This document shows positions 41,179 to 42,910 of a stretch of DNA of 42,910 nucleotides, one piece after another; within the stretch, counting starts at the first letter, position 1; the number at the start of each line of letters is the position of its first letter. The stretch is from a bacterium (GTDB taxonomy: Bacteria > Actinomycetota > Thermoleophilia > Solirubrobacterales > 70-9), in the NCBI GenBank assembly GCA_023251975.1, contig JAHEXU010000001.1, positions 10,048 through 52,957 on the forward strand, written 5' to 3'. Both the position numbers and the translations under genes were made by a program. The notes under the pieces are model-generated. The model saw only the letters and a list, made by a program, of their open reading frames with translations. It was not told the origin of the DNA and ran no database searches.

Positions 41179-42057
41179 ATGCTTCGCAGCTTGAGCCCCC
41201 GCAAAAGTATTACTTTCGTTGTTTGTTTGTTGGCCGCTGGGGCTTGCGCGATCGCGGCGATAGGAAGCGCAGATAGTCGGCCGGTTGACGGTGATGAGCA
41301 GTTTGCCGCTGCGCTGCCGGGCTCAAGCGCCTCGTTTGTCTCCGGTCCGCAGCACGGTTTGATCGCGCGAGTTGACCCTCAGAACTCGAGGTCTGACCTG
41401 TTCATGCCCAAGGGTTCCGCTGCTCTCGTAAACGCCGAAGTCGAATGGCGGGTCGCGATGGCGACCGCGCTGAGCGCCGAGGACGAGCCGGACCTGGTCG
41501 GTTTCGGGGTCCTCCCCGGTGACGGCTGGCAACGCATCAAGGAGTCGCCCGCGAACTCGACGCTGGGAGCCGAGAAGCCCCTCCTTGGGTCGGTCCCCGA
41601 AGACACGGTCCTAGAGCAGGTCGATTCGAACCTCGCCGTCTTGGAGAGTTCGCTGAAGACCTTCCGCTCCGCGAAGGTGGATGTGCTTCCCCTCTATGGC
41701 CCGGATGGGCCGGAGAACTCGTTTGCGGTAAGCGTCGTGATCGACGCTCAGCTTCCGTCGGCCTTAACGAAAGCCGACGCTGCGGCGTTCCTCGGCAACA
41801 TGTTGCTCGGACCTCGCGCTGGAGTTGTCGGGGGTGACTCGGACCTGATCGAGGGCTTCGCAACCAGCTTGATCGATGATGGCGAACCAATAGCCAGCTT
41901 GTTCTACACCTCCCGAGCTGGCTACGGTCAGTCACTGGTGTTTGATGATCGGGTCACTGCGGGGTTGTTCCCTGACCTGAGGTTCCCGATCCTGACCAAC
42001 GGCCCGGCCGTCGTCCCGGCTCTCTCATCGGCCGTGATGGGCGTGCCAGCAGGCTGA
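41179..42057 (+). CDS. Exported protein, unknown function
   Basis: 292 residues from ATG 41179 (TTG 41173, overlapping the upstream stop, is an alternative). RKSITFVVCLLAAGACAIAA is a signal peptide, with a possible cleavage after GSA. The mature part has EWRVAMATALSAEDEPDLVG, FRSAKVDVLPLYGPDGPENS and AVSVVIDAQLPSALTKADAA; alternating strands and helices but no motif I know. The 5' third is less GC-rich than the downstream part. It seems to have been the second gene of an operon with the broken gene before it. Function unknown. Confidence 0.65.
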   Translation: MLRSLSPRKSITFVVCLLAAGACAIAAIGSADSRPVDGDEQFAAALPGSSASFVSGPQHGLIARVDPQNSRSDLFMPKGSAALVNAEVEWRVAMATALSAEDEPDLVGFGVLPGDGWQRIKESPANSTLGAEKPLLGSVPEDTVLEQVDSNLAVLESSLKTFRSAKVDVLPLYGPDGPENSFAVSVVIDAQLPSALTKADAAAFLGNMLLGPRAGVVGGDSDLIEGFATSLIDDGEPIASLFYTSRAGYGQSLVFDDRVTAGLFPDLRFPILTNGPAVVPALSSAVMGVPAG

Positions 42058-42144
42058 GCACTGCGTCGCCGCGCCGTCATTCGCACCCGCCACCCGGGAA
42101 CAAAACCCAGGACCGCTCAGCTCGATGCGCCGCGGACGAGCATC

Positions 42145-42654
42145 GTGACGGTCTCGATGACGCGGCCGGTCATTTGCGGAGCGTTCGATGGTGGGCTGGA
42201 ACCGCTGCTCGTCGCGCTGCTCGACCGCCAGAAGGCGAAAGCGCCGTCGCGGTTGCTTGAGGCGCTGGCCGCCGAAGATGAGGAGTTCGAACCGGGGAAG
42301 CGGTTCGTCGCGACCGTCGCCAGGATAATCGAGGTCGTCCGAGACGACCCGGAAGGCTGGCGCCCGATCCTCGCCCCCCGACCGCAAACCCCCGGCGGCG
42401 GTAACGCGACGGGTCGACCGCAACCGGGAACCGGTCCGGCGTCGGATCGAGGATCTGATGCGAGCTGGCCTCCCGCCCTCGGTTGAGCCCGGGAGCGGGA
42501 CTGAGCAGGCGAAGCGCGACACGAGGTGATCGCGCATGCGCTGCTCGGAATCGCCAAGCACTTCGGACGACTGCTAATCGAACAGCCGGAGTTGATCGCG
42601 ACCGAGCGGACCATTGCCGCAGCCAAAGCGGACGCTGGGACTCGTTGGGGCTGA
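42145..42654 (+). pseudogene. TetR-family regulator remnant with frameshifts, DNA-binding domain lost
   Basis: Three plus frames in order give the ligand-binding half of a TetR regulator: DGGLEPLLVALLDRQ, FVATVARIIEVVRDDPEGWR and PILAP, then RRVDRNREPVRRRIEDLMRA, then HEVIAHALLGIAKHFGRLLI and EQPELIATERTIAAAKADAG to TGA 42652-42654. The usual text is 'ALLDRQ...RDDPEAWRPIL...R..EPVRRRIEELV..GL...AHALLGLAEHFGRLLLEDPE'. No helix-turn-helix precedes it. It is therefore nonfunctional unless sequence errors explain both the shifts and the loss. Confidence 0.6.
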
Positions 42655-42680
42655 ATTGAGTTGACCGATCGCGTCAGTCT

Positions 42681-42723
42681 TTCGCGATTTCGAGCGAAAC
42701 GTGGTGCACGTTCGTGGTACACT
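42681..42723 (+). promoter_or_regulatory. Promoter with paired operator repeats for a leaderless antitoxin-like gene
   Basis: A direct repeat CGTGGTGCAC (42700-42709) and CGTGGTACAC (42713-42722) overlaps the -10 box TACACT (42718-42723), which ends 6 nt before ATG 42730. Just upstream TTCGC (42681-42685) and GCGAA (42694-42698) form an inverted repeat. Repeats on a promoter fit autoregulation by an antitoxin. Confidence 0.5.
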
Positions 42724-42729
42724 TCTCCC

Positions 42730-42910
42730 ATGCCAACCAAGAATCCGCGCATCCAGATAACCGCGGACGAAGCGCTGACCGCGGCGCTCGAGAGCACCCG
42801 GGCGGTTCTTCCCGCCGGTCTCTCGCGCGCTGGGCGAGTCCACGCACTTGCTTTGGCGGGCGCTCGCACACTCAGCGGATCCGACCGCGATGACCGCGAA
42901 CGGCTCGAAA
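42730..42910 (+). CDS. Probable antitoxin-like protein, partial (cut by right edge)
   Basis: 60 codons from ATG 42730 to the window edge: MPTKNPRIQITADEALTAAL, ESTRAVLPAGLSRAGRVHAL and ARTLSGSDRDDRERLE. The start PRIQITADEAL resembles small ribbon-helix-helix-type antitoxins of VapBC-like pairs. The leaderless promoter with repeats supports autoregulation. The toxin, if present, would lie to the right. The identity is tentative. Confidence 0.45.
   Translation, partial: MPTKNPRIQITADEALTAALESTRAVLPAGLSRAGRVHALALAGARTLSGSDRDDRERLE

Noticed and set aside
1-42910. CRISPR arrays, tRNA or rRNA genes
   Set aside because: I saw no regularly spaced repeats beyond the 14-bp triple repeat, no T-loop GTTCGANNC context with a cloverleaf, and no rRNA-like stretch.

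Overview
The window is a high-GC, gene-dense bacterial chromosome segment. It has frequent GTG/TTG starts, many 4-bp stop/start overlaps (ATGA, GTGA, TTGA) and TANNNT -10 boxes lying 6-10 nt before start codons, so many transcripts look leaderless. With the WS/DGAT acyltransferase, the acyl-CoA carboxylase with a possible epsilon-like partner, and methylmalonyl-CoA mutase, this suggests an actinobacterium. A deep-branching group such as Thermoleophilia/Solirubrobacterales is my inference from gene style, not from a marker gene.

Layout. (1) 1-5463: a sulfotransferase cut by the left edge, two small membrane/secreted proteins, the methylmalonyl-CoA mutase large subunit, two tandemly duplicated SAM methyltransferases and a hexapeptide acetyltransferase. 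(2) 5470-12430: an accessory island with a frameshifted DUF2442 gene, a SEC-C protein, a restriction endonuclease (frameshifted near its end) with its DNA methyltransferase, a secreted beta-propeller protein, and a graveyard of sigma-70, RCC1-repeat and IS3-transposase fragments. (3) 12440-28307: the glycan-type cluster resumes with a phytanoyl-CoA-type dioxygenase, a second paralogous acetyltransferase, two more sulfotransferases, several methyltransferases (CmcI-, TylF-, FkbM- and generic type), glycosyltransferases, an integral-membrane acyltransferase and a Wzm/Wzt-type ABC exporter. A PIN-toxin relic and an orphan ORF sit inside it. (4) 28374-35797: a degenerate HD-GYP-like protein, propionyl/acyl-CoA carboxylase beta, a Baeyer-Villiger-type flavin monooxygenase, a wax-ester/diacylglycerol acyltransferase, a membrane protein, a glycosyltransferase, a possible carboxylase epsilon-like protein and dodecin. 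(5) 36097-40565: a sulfate-assimilation operon (sulfite reductase, APS reductase, ATP sulfurylase, APS kinase). (6) 40566-42910: a decayed, less GC-rich secreted-protein locus, an exported protein, a broken TetR regulator and the start of a probable antitoxin gene.

How it may work together. Regions 1 and 3 look like one locus that builds, decorates (O-methylation, O-acetylation, sulfation) and exports a surface polysaccharide. APS kinase in region 5 makes PAPS, the donor for the three sulfotransferases, while the APS-type reductase would not itself need PAPS. The most interesting hypothesis is therefore a sulfated, methylated and acetylated actinobacterial surface glycan with its own sulfur supply encoded about 10-15 kb away. 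The restriction-modification island and the debris appear to have landed inside this locus.
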